Origin: Candidatus Pacearchaeota archaeon RBG_13_36_9
GTDB taxonomy: Archaea; Nanobdellota; Nanobdellia; Pacearchaeales; GW2011-AR1
Length of the DNA stretch: 5,728 bases
Assembly (NCBI GenBank): GCA_001786395.1
Contig: MFWN01000064.1
Coordinates: forward strand, 1-5,728
Reading direction: 5' to 3'
Shown: in pieces, positions 1 to 5,642 of the stretch
How the letters are laid out: each line of letters opens with the position of its first letter
Numbering within the stretch: the first letter of the stretch is position 1
The notes under the pieces: model-generated
Databases searched by the model: none
Seen by the model: the letters and a program-made list of their open reading frames with translations, nothing else
What the model was told of the DNA's origin: nothing
Translations under genes and position numbers: made by a program

Positions 1-636
1 AGTTTTCCAACAGATGAAGGAGCTAATAATAAATTTGGAAATAGAATATTGACTTTCCAGGAATATATTCCTGATGCTAATGAGCCAAATGCTCCAGCCT
101 CAAATGCTCCAAATGTCCCAGTTCCAAATTTCCTAGACCCAAATGCTGAAACATATCCTGTTTATCTTATTAGAGAGCTAATTGAAGATGGTAACGGGCT
201 CGGGGTAGTTTTATTGCCTGACTTGGCAAGAAGGGTTTATGCAGGAATATGGCACAATTTTATATTGAGGACAGATGCTCTTTCAAAAGAGCTGGCAATG
301 GGAGATTTTGACAGAAACGGAAGGGTGGATGTTAATGACTGCAATGCTCTTGAGGCAGCTGTTGGGCATACTGGAGATTCAGTTTATGACATTGCAAGTT
401 GCGACCCAAATGTTCCTGACCCAAATGACCCAAACAGCCCTTTTTTATACATTGGAATAAGGCCTGATGGGATAGTTGATGAAAATGATGTAAGGGCAAT
501 CTATCAGCTGATGGATAAGGATGCAAAAAGAAGAGAAAATATTGTCCCGGTAATGAGAGAAGATATTTATAAGAAAATGGATGACTTACTGCTTAAGGCT
601 GTGAAAGAGACTTATGATAAGATTGATGGGGAATAA
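1..636 (+). CDS. C-terminal part of a probable surface protein with an EF-hand/dockerin-like module (copy A, partial)
   Basis: The frame is open from base 1, so this is the 3' end (211 residues) of a longer gene; the TTG at 49 lies inside the frame and need not be a start. Two Asn-Pro-rich linkers are visible, at about residues 25-49 and 135-147. Between them is an EF-hand-like loop, DFDRNGRVDVND (residues 102-113), with acidic or amide ligands at positions 1, 3, 5, 9 and 12. A second, weaker loop, GIRPDGIVDEND (152-163), lacks the usual Asp at positions 1 and 3. Two such loops followed by hydrophobic helices resemble type I dockerins, which bind calcium and dock to cohesins. The tail after the second loop is charged and helical, with no membrane segment or sorting signal. 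Secretion is inferred, because the N-terminus is outside the window. This copy is the only one whose frame extends far 5' of the repeated segment, so it is probably the intact gene. The dockerin call is moderate; a generic EF-hand protein is the alternative. Confidence 0.75.
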   Translation, partial: SFPTDEGANNKFGNRILTFQEYIPDANEPNAPASNAPNVPVPNFLDPNAETYPVYLIRELIEDGNGLGVVLLPDLARRVYAGIWHNFILRTDALSKELAMGDFDRNGRVDVNDCNALEAAVGHTGDSVYDIASCDPNVPDPNDPNSPFLYIGIRPDGIVDENDVRAIYQLMDKDAKRRENIVPVMREDIYKKMDDLLLKAVKETYDKIDGE

Positions 637-643
637 AAAATAA

Positions 644-654
644 TCTTTCTTTTT
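644..654 (+). terminator. T-rich tract after copy A, possible archaeal terminator
   Basis: A pyrimidine tract that is almost all T begins 8 nt after the stop of copy A. Archaeal RNA polymerase often terminates at oligo-T without a strong hairpin. The neighbouring gene is convergent, so a stop here would be useful. Copies B and C have only weaker pyrimidine tracts in the same place. Confidence 0.35.
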
Positions 655-699
655 GAAAAACACTTACAGATAACACTTGCTTCACTTCTCTAAACTCTA

Positions 700-769
700 T
701 TAAAAATGTTGTTATGATTTTCAAAGGAGCTAAAAGCTTTGCGTGCCAATGGCTGCAAAGCTTTAGGAA
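700..769. repeat. Conserved 70-nt block, copy A, with hairpin 733-764
   Basis: The block aligns without gaps to 2570-2639 (by hand count 62 of 70 identical) and, with a one-base gap, to 4083-4143. Its right half is a strong inverted repeat. AAAGCTTTGC (733-742) pairs perfectly with GCAAAGCTTT (755-764), and an inner GCC/GGC stem (745-747 with 751-753) closes a three-base loop. The block lies between the convergent genes for copy A and ATPase 1, and its right arm contains the stop codon of ATPase 1. It could be a bidirectional terminator, a structured RNA end or a recombination site; the sequence does not decide between these. Confidence 0.8.
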
Positions 770-2028
770 GTTTCTAAGAAGAATTTCCAGGCGGGAATTA
801 ATTTTATTGTGCCGCCTTCAAATTTCATTTCTTTTTCTTCGTTTTTTGTTATCATAAATAATTTTATTTTGAATTTTTTTCGGAATTTATTGAAAAAATG
901 CTTTAATCCTGAAATCTCATCTTTTTTTATTTTTTCTTTGTATTTAATTTCAAATGCTGATAATTCCTTGTTTTTTTCAATTTTTATAAAGTCTACTTCT
1001 TTTGAATGTTTTCTGTAAAAATAATCTGCCCCCAAAAAAATTGCGGGAACAGTTTCTGTAAGTTTTGAATTATCCGCCTCAAAAAAATAAGAGAATGCAG
1101 TAGAGGCAGGATAGAACTTTTTTGCTTTTTTTTCACTGGTTAGGAGGTTGGGGCTAAAATTATACAACTTTTTAATTAAAAACGCCTTTTCAAGATAAAA
1201 TAAATATGCTGCAATTGTTTTCCGATTCCTGCCTAGGTCATCCGCTAGATTATTAAAATCCAAAACTGCTCCGGGGTTTGAAGAGATTATATTCATAATT
1301 TTTATGAGCAATTCTGGTTCTTCTATTTTAAACACTTGAGGTATGTCAATATAAATAAGCCGATCAATAATTGACTCTTTTATATATGCTTTTATTTTTT
1401 CGTCGCTTTTTATGTTAATCAGTTCAGGAAACCCCCCTATTTTGAGGTATTCCTCAAATAAGCTCCCTAGTTCTTTTTTCCAATGGTTAATGTTACTTCC
1501 AGTTTCAAATCCTTTAAACAAAAGGAATTCCTTGAAAGATAATGGTGATAACTGAAAACTAAAGGTTCTGCCTGCAAGGCTCTCTTTTGTTTTCTTTTCT
1601 ATAAACAGGCTTGCAGAGCCGCTTATAAAAAATTTGATCTTTGTATTTAAATCGTAGATAAGTTTTAATTTATTATTCCAGCCCTGGAGCTTTTGTATCT
1701 CGTCAAGAAAGACAAATGTTTTGCTCTCTTTTAAGTTAATTTTTGTTTCTTCTTCAAACTTATTTAATAACTCTTCTATTTCTATTGTGCCCATATCAAA
1801 ATTATAGTACAAAATGTTTTCTCTTCCAATCCCTGTTTTTAGAAGATGACTTATTAACTGGTGAATCTGTGTTGTTTTTCCAGTTCTTCTTAATCCCACT
1901 ATGGAGATTATCTGCCTCTCTTCTTTGAATCCGAGAATTTTTTTAAGAAGAGGCCTTTCTATCCCTTTCTCATACTCTTCTTCAATTTTTCCATTTTTCC
2001 ACCACGGATTAAGATCAATTAATTCCAT
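763..2028 (-). CDS. ATPase 1: AAA_14/DUF4143-type P-loop ATPase
   Basis: A 421-residue protein with a full P-loop ATPase core: Walker A GLRRTGKT (45-52), Walker B TFVFLDE (104-110), a sensor-like FISGS (134-138) and GRTFSFQLSPLSFKEF (153-168), a hallmark of the AAA_14 family. A winged-helix-like segment follows at about 256-290. The C-terminus, of DUF4143 type, has EVDF (D346) and FEIK (E360, K362), the spacing of a PD-(D/E)xK nuclease-like fold. The length is normal for the family. The role of these proteins is poorly known; ATP-dependent DNA- or partner-binding is an inference. The ATG at 2028 is chosen because a BRE/TATA box sits about 26 nt before it, giving a leaderless mRNA. The gene is convergent with copy A and divergent from copy B. 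The last Ser codon and the TAA lie in the conserved block, so the 3' end may have been set by the recombination that joined them. Confidence 0.9.
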   Translation of the reverse strand: MELIDLNPWWKNGKIEEEYEKGIERPLLKKILGFKEERQIISIVGLRRTGKTTQIHQLISHLLKTGIGRENILYYNFDMGTIEIEELLNKFEEETKINLKESKTFVFLDEIQKLQGWNNKLKLIYDLNTKIKFFISGSASLFIEKKTKESLAGRTFSFQLSPLSFKEFLLFKGFETGSNINHWKKELGSLFEEYLKIGGFPELINIKSDEKIKAYIKESIIDRLIYIDIPQVFKIEEPELLIKIMNIISSNPGAVLDFNNLADDLGRNRKTIAAYLFYLEKAFLIKKLYNFSPNLLTSEKKAKKFYPASTAFSYFFEADNSKLTETVPAIFLGADYFYRKHSKEVDFIKIEKNKELSAFEIKYKEKIKKDEISGLKHFFNKFRKKFKIKLFMITKNEEKEMKFEGGTIKLIPAWKFFLETS

Positions 2029-2049
2029 AAGTAGATTAGAATAGCCACA

Positions 2050-2064
2050 TTTATAAACTTTTTG
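2050..2064 (-). promoter_or_regulatory. BRE/TATA promoter of ATPase 1
   Basis: Read on the minus strand this is CCAAAAAG followed by TTTATAAA (TATA box 2050-2057). Its centre is about 26 nt before the ATG of ATPase 1, the expected distance to the transcription start, so the mRNA should be leaderless. TTTATAAA is its own reverse complement and could also serve copy B, with a start near 2080 and a leader of about 10 nt, but the BRE side facing that way is poor. Confidence 0.65.
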
Positions 2065-2075
2065 GTTATCGTAAC
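2065..2075. promoter_or_regulatory. Palindrome GTTATCGTAAC beside the ATPase 1 TATA box
   Basis: GTTA and TAAC form inverted arms around TCG, just upstream of the ATPase 1 BRE and within the possible core promoter of copy B. The same GTTAT/ATAAC half-sites recur at the ATPase 2 promoter and at the relic promoter near 4178-4197, suggesting a shared operator or an element end. Proposed from pattern only. Confidence 0.4.
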
Positions 2076-2089
2076 GGTCAAGTTTGTAA

Positions 2090-2533
2090 ATGGGTTTTAA
2101 GTATCTAAATATTGTTTATGCTGGAACACTTCACAGTTTTATATTAAGGACAGACAGCCCTTCAAGGGAAGTTGCTGTCGGGGATTTTAATAAAGATGGC
2201 AGGGTGGATGTTAATGACTGCAATGCTCTTGAAATGGCAATGGCATATACTATAAATACCGGGCATACTGGAAATTCTGTTTATGACATTGCAAGCGTTG
2301 ATCCAAACGCTGCAGACCCTAATGACCCAAACAGCCCCCTTTTATACATTGGAATAAGGCCTGATGGTGTTGTGGATGGAACTGATGTAAGGGCAATTTA
2401 TCAGCTAATGGATAAGGATAAAGAAAGAAGAGAAGCTATTGCCCCGGTAATGAGAGGAGATATTTATAAAAAAATGGATGGCTTACTGATTAAGGCTGTG
2501 AAACGAACTTATGATGAGATTGATGGGAATTGA
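2090..2533 (+). pseudogene. 5'-truncated dockerin-like copy B
   Basis: A 147-codon frame that matches the end of copy A from 'VYAG' onward through to the stop, with roughly three quarters of residues identical by eye. Loop 1 is DFNKDGRVDVND, a better EF-hand than in copy A; the degenerate second loop (GIRPDGVVDGTD) is kept. Six extra codons lie between the loops, around a tandem ATGGCA (2234-2245). Only nine codons precede the homology, and there is no signal peptide or linker, so the frame is a fragment cut off from its secretion signal. The ATG at 2090 could still be used, with a possible TATA box 37 nt upstream, but a working secreted product is unlikely. It lies divergent from ATPase 1 and 144 nt before ATPase 2. 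The frame is undamaged, so the truncation is recent or the copy is kept by gene conversion. The alternative is a small intracellular EF-hand protein. Confidence 0.65.
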
Positions 2534-2569
2534 TTAATGCCCTTTTCCTTCCACTGCCCCTAACCCCTC

Positions 2570-2639
2570 TTTAAAATGTTGTTCTGATTTTCAAATGAGT
2601 TAAGAGATTTGCGTGCCAGAGGCTGCAAAGCTTTAGGAA
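2570..2639. repeat. Conserved block, copy B, with hairpin 2603-2634
   Basis: Second copy of the block at 700-769. The left arm has decayed slightly (AGAGATTTGC against the perfect AAAGCTTTGC), the right arm (2625-2634) is unchanged, and the inner GCC/GGC stem is intact. The three bases of the apical loop differ in all three copies (AAT, AGA, AAA). Here the block leads directly into the ATPase 2 promoter. A TTG at 2609 inside it opens a frame running into ATPase 2, but the leaderless ATG at 2678 is preferred. Confidence 0.75.
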
Positions 2640-2640
2640 T

Positions 2641-2655
2641 CGAAAGGTTTATAAA
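2641..2655 (+). promoter_or_regulatory. BRE/TATA promoter of ATPase 2
   Basis: CGAAAGG (BRE-like, 2641-2647) is followed by TTTATAAA (2648-2655). The TATA centre lies about 26-27 nt before the ATG at 2678, so transcription should start at or next to the start codon. This is the clearest promoter in the window and the reason for rejecting the upstream TTG, which would lie ahead of the TATA box. Confidence 0.75.
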
Positions 2656-2666
2656 GATAACCCCCA

Positions 2667-2690
2667 TTATTATAACTATGGTTATCATAA
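2667..2690. promoter_or_regulatory. Inverted repeat across the ATPase 2 start codon
   Basis: Two 10-nt arms match at 9 of 10 positions around the centre TATG; the core is ATAACtatgGTTAT (2672-2685). The ATG of ATPase 2 lies in the centre. A protein bound here would cover the predicted transcription start and block initiation, so autorepression through the winged helix of an ATPase is plausible. A very similar arrangement occurs at 4178-4197. Confidence 0.5.
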
Positions 2691-3880
2691 AACGCAAGGA
2701 ATCCAAGTTCATAGATGAAAGCAGGAAATGGGTCATATTATATGGCAGAAGAAAAACAGGAAAAACTTTCTTGGTAAAGAATTTTATAAAATTTGACGAA
2801 TATTTTTTTGTAAAAAGAGACAGAACAATAATAGACAAAAAAACATTAAGCTATGAGACATTTATGGAGCTTCTCAAAGAGTATGTAAAAAACAACAAAA
2901 CTGTTGTGGTGGACGAATTCCACAGACTTGGGGATGACTTTCTTGATTTTCTTCATTCTTTAGGAAGGGGCGGCAAAATTATCCTACTGTCATCCACCCT
3001 CCACCTCAGTAAAAAAATTTTGTCAAGTAAATCTCCCCTGTTGGGGCTTGTTTCTGAAGTCTCTCTTGACTTAATTCCCTTAAGCTCTTGTATAGGAGAG
3101 ATTCGCAAACTAGGATTTAGCAAAAAAGACGCCTTAGAGCTTTCTATATTCTGCAGGGAGCCAATAGTTATAGAGAGTATAGAAAAAGGAAAAGAAGCGA
3201 AGGAAATAATAGCAGAGGTTATGCTTGCCACAAAGCATACAGTTCCTGCGTTGATTGGAGAAATTTTTGTTGAAGAAGACAGACAAATCTCAAGAGTTTA
3301 TGAAGGAATTTTGAGGGCAGTTGCAATTGGAAAAAATAAAGCAGGAGAGATAGCTAACTATCTTTTTTCAAAGCAGCTTATTAAAAAAGAGAGCTCGACT
3401 ATAATTCAGCAATATCTAAAAAATTTAATAGAGTTTGGGATTCTCAAAAGAGTATTGATATTTAATAAGAATGATTATCGTTATGAGCTGGTTTCGCCAT
3501 TAATGAAACTCTATTTTTATGCAGATGAGAAATACAATTTTAGTGAAGAAGCAAGCCAGGAAAAAGCAAGGCTTATCCTATCTGAGCTAATCCCAAGGCT
3601 TGTTGAGTCTAATGTAAGAGAGGCTCTTGCAGAGAAGTATGGGTTTAGAGAGAGTGTTATTGAAACAAAAGACTTTGATATTGACGGCTGTTTATTAAGA
3701 TTCAAAAAACCAGCAATTGCCTTAGAAGTAAAATGGGGAGATTTGGGCAAAATAGACCTTGATAAAATTAAAGAGACTCTTGGAAAAGCAGACGCCCCAA
3801 GAAAAATTTTATTTGTCCAGGACAAGAAAAATCTTGATTCTGTACCTGATTTAGAGATAATAGACATTTCCGATTTATAA
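2678..3880 (+). CDS. ATPase 2: archaeal ATPase (PF01637-like) with nuclease-like C-terminus
   Basis: A 400-residue protein starting MVIIKRKESKF. Walker A is GRRKTGKT (23-30) after the typical 'VILYGRR' lead-in, and Walker B is TVVVDE (75-80). The sensor region reads LLSST (103-107) rather than the usual GSS. SPLLGL (119-124) replaces the family's SPLYGR, so the conserved Arg of that motif is missing. A winged-helix-like segment covers about 208-262. The C-terminal part has FDIDG (333-337) and LEVKW (349-353; E350, K352), consistent with the PD-(D/E)xK-like DUF234 region. It is about 70 residues shorter than ATPase 3. Family members are common in archaea and their function is unclear. The start is chosen from the leaderless promoter; the TTG at 2609 would add 23 residues encoded by the repeat. 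It lies downstream of copy B, and remnant C follows two bases after its stop. Changes in the sensor and Arg motif may alter ATPase activity. Confidence 0.88.
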   Translation: MVIIKRKESKFIDESRKWVILYGRRKTGKTFLVKNFIKFDEYFFVKRDRTIIDKKTLSYETFMELLKEYVKNNKTVVVDEFHRLGDDFLDFLHSLGRGGKIILLSSTLHLSKKILSSKSPLLGLVSEVSLDLIPLSSCIGEIRKLGFSKKDALELSIFCREPIVIESIEKGKEAKEIIAEVMLATKHTVPALIGEIFVEEDRQISRVYEGILRAVAIGKNKAGEIANYLFSKQLIKKESSTIIQQYLKNLIEFGILKRVLIFNKNDYRYELVSPLMKLYFYADEKYNFSEEASQEKARLILSELIPRLVESNVREALAEKYGFRESVIETKDFDIDGCLLRFKKPAIALEVKWGDLGKIDLDKIKETLGKADAPRKILFVQDKKNLDSVPDLEIIDISDL

Positions 3881-3882
3881 AA

Positions 3883-4044
3883 GTGGATGGAACAGATAAA
3901 AAGGCAATTTATATGTTAATGAAAACAGATATAAAAAGAAGGGAAGAAACTGCAAATATGAACAAGGAAACAATTTATAGAAAAATGGATAGAGATTTGA
4001 TTGAGGCTGTAAAAAAAACTTATGATAAGATTGATGGGAATTGA
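3883..4044 (+). pseudogene. Dockerin-like tail remnant, copy C (53 codons)
   Basis: The first codons (VDGT) match the second EF loop of copy B, and homology continues to a stop at the same place, ending KIDGN. The first EF-hand and the linker are gone. The remnant begins two bases after the ATPase 2 stop, so the break point is sharp. The sequence around the stop (GGGAATTGATTAATGC) is the same as in copy B, so B and C are closer to each other than to A in this part. The frame is open but has no promoter or proper start of its own. It has drifted more than B (for example YMLMKTD for YQLMDKD) and is most likely a non-functional fragment. Confidence 0.75.
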
Positions 4045-4082
4045 TTAATGCTTTGCCTCCCTGCCCGCACACCCAACCTCTC

Positions 4083-4143
4083 TTAAAAATGTTATTCTAC
4101 TTTCCAAATGAGTCAAAAAGCTTTGCGTGCCAAAGGCTGCAAA
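4083..4143. repeat. Conserved block, copy C, with partly decayed hairpin
   Basis: Third copy of the block, with one extra A before the hairpin. The left arm AAAGCTTTGC (4117-4126) is perfect, but the right arm keeps only GCAAA (4139-4143) before diverging. The inner GCC/GGC stem (4129-4131 with 4135-4137) is kept. It lies between remnant C and the convergent ATPase 3 and is followed by a relic promoter. Confidence 0.7.
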
Positions 4144-4153
4144 ACTGAAGCAT

Positions 4154-4192
4154 GGAAAAGTTATAAAGATAAACTCCGTTATCATAACCCTG
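4154..4192 (+). promoter_or_regulatory. Relic leaderless promoter, paralogue of the ATPase 2 promoter
   Basis: GGAAAAG (4154-4160) and TTATAAA (4161-4167) form a BRE/TATA pair. From TTATAAA, 37 nt align without gaps to the ATPase 2 promoter (31 identical by hand count). The position matching the ATPase 2 ATG is CTG (4190-4192), followed by the same GTTAT. The promoter core is intact but points into the 3' end of ATPase 3, so it may make an antisense transcript or be dead. Confidence 0.55.
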
Positions 4193-4197
4193 GTTAT
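4178..4197. promoter_or_regulatory. GTTAT/ATAAC triple half-site
   Basis: GTTATCATAAC (4178-4188) is an inverted repeat around one C, and ATAACCctGGTTAT (4184-4197) is a second, overlapping one. Half-site spacings of 1 and 4 nt also occur at the ATPase 2 start. The stop codon of ATPase 3 (4194-4196, complement TAA) lies in the last half-site. Confidence 0.5.
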
Positions 4198-5603
4198 TGC
4201 CCTTTTTTCCTGAGAATTTTTCCAATATCTTTCAAGTCAAAGCAGTGAACTTTCTTGTTTTCAAACTTTTTTATTTTCTTTTTGAAAGATTTTGCAAAAA
4301 CTGCAAAATGCTCTTTTCTTTCTTCATTGTGCCAGCTTACATGTCCGGATTTTTCCATCAGCTCTTTTATTATTTTTTCTGCGTCAATCTTTTCCTGCCA
4401 TTTGCACTCGCAGAACAGAATATCTTTTGTATTGTCATTTAATGCAACAAGGTCTATTTCATATGTATTTTTGCCTTTTTCTCCCTTAAATTTTCCCCAT
4501 TGCCTGCCTGCTTTTTGTATTTGCATTATCCCTGCTTTTTTCAAGACCTCTCTTTTAATCAGCCCCTCAAATTTTCTTCCTATAAAAGAGTCAAACCCCT
4601 TTTTGAATTTCTCTTCTGCATTTTTAAGCTCTCTAATCTCCAAGTCAGATTTATAGGGCTCTGAGAATAAAAAGCAGAAGTTAAAAAGATTGTCCTTAAT
4701 TGAATAAAGGCTTTTTTTGCTTTTAACTTCTGTGAGCGGTATCTCTTTTTTTATAATGCCTAACTTAATTAACACTTTTAGGTATTTATCCAAATCCTGA
4801 ACCTTTATTCCTGACTTATTTGCTATTTCTACCACTTTTGTTTTTCCAGAAGCAATCGCGTCCAGGATGGTCTTATAGACATCCGGCTCTCTTAGCTCTT
4901 CTCTCAGCAAAAAGTCTATTTCTTCATACAGTCTCCCTTCCTTGCTCCAAATCTGTTCTTTTATATTTTCTAAGGTAGCTTTTTTATCAGAGAAGGTTTC
5001 TAAATAAGAAGGAATGCCATCAAGGATAGAGTAAAATTCAATATTTTTTTCTAGGCTGTTTAAGGGAAAAAATTTATTGAAGTGCTTAAAATGGATAGGG
5101 GTTAACTTAATATGGGCTGTTTTCCTCCCATAGAGGGGGCTTTTGGAGCTTAAAACTCCTTTTTCCATCATGCTTATAGAAGAGCCGCAAAGTATCAGAA
5201 AAATGTCTTTATTTTTCAGCAGCTCATCACAGACTACCTGAAATAAAGAAGGGACAGCAGGGTCTTTTTCTGCAAGATAAGAAAATTCGTCAAATACAAC
5301 TATTACCTTTTTTCCAGCTCTTTTAATTAAATAAGAAAAAACTTCTTCCAAATCATTTGTTGCTATAATTGGTTCTCCAAGAAACTCAGAGACTTTTTTC
5401 TTAAACCTGTAAACATTTTTTTTAGTGCCACTTTTATCGCAAAGAAGATAAATGTGCAGCTTGTTTCTTATAAAGTGCTTAATCAGTTCGGTTTTCCCAA
5501 CTCTTCTTCTCCCGTAAATAACAAAAAACTCAAATTTTTTATTTTTGTGCCGCTCTTCCAAAAATTCCAGCTCTCCTTTCCGGTTTATAAATTCTCGTAT
5601 CAT
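4194..5603 (-). CDS. ATPase 3: archaeal ATPase (PF01637-like) with DUF234/PD-(D/E)xK-like C-terminus
   Basis: A 469-residue protein and the most canonical of the three. It opens with MIREFINRKGELEFLEE, the usual family N-terminus, followed by Walker A GRRRVGKT (31-38), Walker B VIVVFDE (100-106), sensor-like CGSS (139-142) and SPLYGR (155-160) with its conserved Arg. A winged helix lies at about 246-290. The C-terminal nuclease-like region has FE (345-346), YEIDLVA (381-387; D384) and CECKW (398-402; E399, K401). All expected PD-(D/E)xK positions appear present, so DNA cleavage or binding is possible but not shown; the family's role is unsettled. The ATG at 5603 sits about 27 nt from a BRE/TATA box and gives a leaderless mRNA. 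The gene is convergent with remnant C and divergent from copy D. Its stop codon comes from sequence shared with the ATPase 2 promoter, so its 3' end is also a recombination joint. Confidence 0.92.
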   Translation of the reverse strand: MIREFINRKGELEFLEERHKNKKFEFFVIYGRRRVGKTELIKHFIRNKLHIYLLCDKSGTKKNVYRFKKKVSEFLGEPIIATNDLEEVFSYLIKRAGKKVIVVFDEFSYLAEKDPAVPSLFQVVCDELLKNKDIFLILCGSSISMMEKGVLSSKSPLYGRKTAHIKLTPIHFKHFNKFFPLNSLEKNIEFYSILDGIPSYLETFSDKKATLENIKEQIWSKEGRLYEEIDFLLREELREPDVYKTILDAIASGKTKVVEIANKSGIKVQDLDKYLKVLIKLGIIKKEIPLTEVKSKKSLYSIKDNLFNFCFLFSEPYKSDLEIRELKNAEEKFKKGFDSFIGRKFEGLIKREVLKKAGIMQIQKAGRQWGKFKGEKGKNTYEIDLVALNDNTKDILFCECKWQEKIDAEKIIKELMEKSGHVSWHNEERKEHFAVFAKSFKKKIKKFENKKVHCFDLKDIGKILRKKGQ

Positions 5604-5609
5604 AATGAT

Positions 5610-5625
5610 TAGGATTATAATCCTA
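5610..5625. promoter_or_regulatory. 16-nt perfect palindrome upstream of ATPase 3
   Basis: TAGGATTATAATCCTA is its own reverse complement. It fills the space between the ATPase 3 TATA box and its start codon, the normal place for an archaeal repressor operator. Its sequence differs from the GTTAT/ATAAC motif, so it may have a different regulator, possibly the ATPase itself. Confidence 0.55.
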
Positions 5626-5642
5626 TATATTTAAATCTTTCG
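5626..5642 (-). promoter_or_regulatory. BRE/TATA promoter of ATPase 3
   Basis: On the minus strand the sequence is CCGAAAG (BRE-like) followed by ATTTAAATAT. The TATA centre is about 27-28 nt before the ATG, so the mRNA is probably leaderless. The BRE abuts the truncated 5' end of copy D, placing the recombination joint at the promoter edge. Confidence 0.65.

Noticed and set aside
733..764. Integron attC site with ATPases as cassettes
   Set aside because: The layout of genes and hairpins is suggestive, but the GTTRRRY/RYYYAAC core sites are absent and no integrase is visible.
2609..2677. Upstream TTG start for ATPase 2
   Set aside because: It lies before the TATA box, encodes translated repeat sequence, and the ATG at 2678 fits both the leaderless promoter and the family's N-terminus.
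2090..4044. Retroelement insertions, suggested by variable 5' truncation with fixed 3' ends
   Set aside because: No reverse transcriptase, poly-A tail or target-site duplication was seen; recombination at ATPase joints explains the truncations.
3875..4072. Minus-strand frame opposite the copy C remnant
   Set aside because: It is the antisense of the dockerin-like tail, with no promoter or recognisable domain.
700..4143. CRISPR array
   Set aside because: The repeats are about 70 nt, spaced by 1.5-1.9 kb, and separated by genes rather than uniform spacers.
4255..4656. Plus-strand frames rich in Phe, Ser and Leu opposite ATPase 3
   Set aside because: They are antisense to a well-supported Lys- and Glu-rich gene; the apparent hydrophobic segments come from the complement of Lys codons.
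763..5603. ATPases as transposases or insertion sequences
   Set aside because: No transposase catalytic motif, terminal inverted repeats flanking each gene or target duplications could be found; the proteins are P-loop ATPases of known archaeal type.
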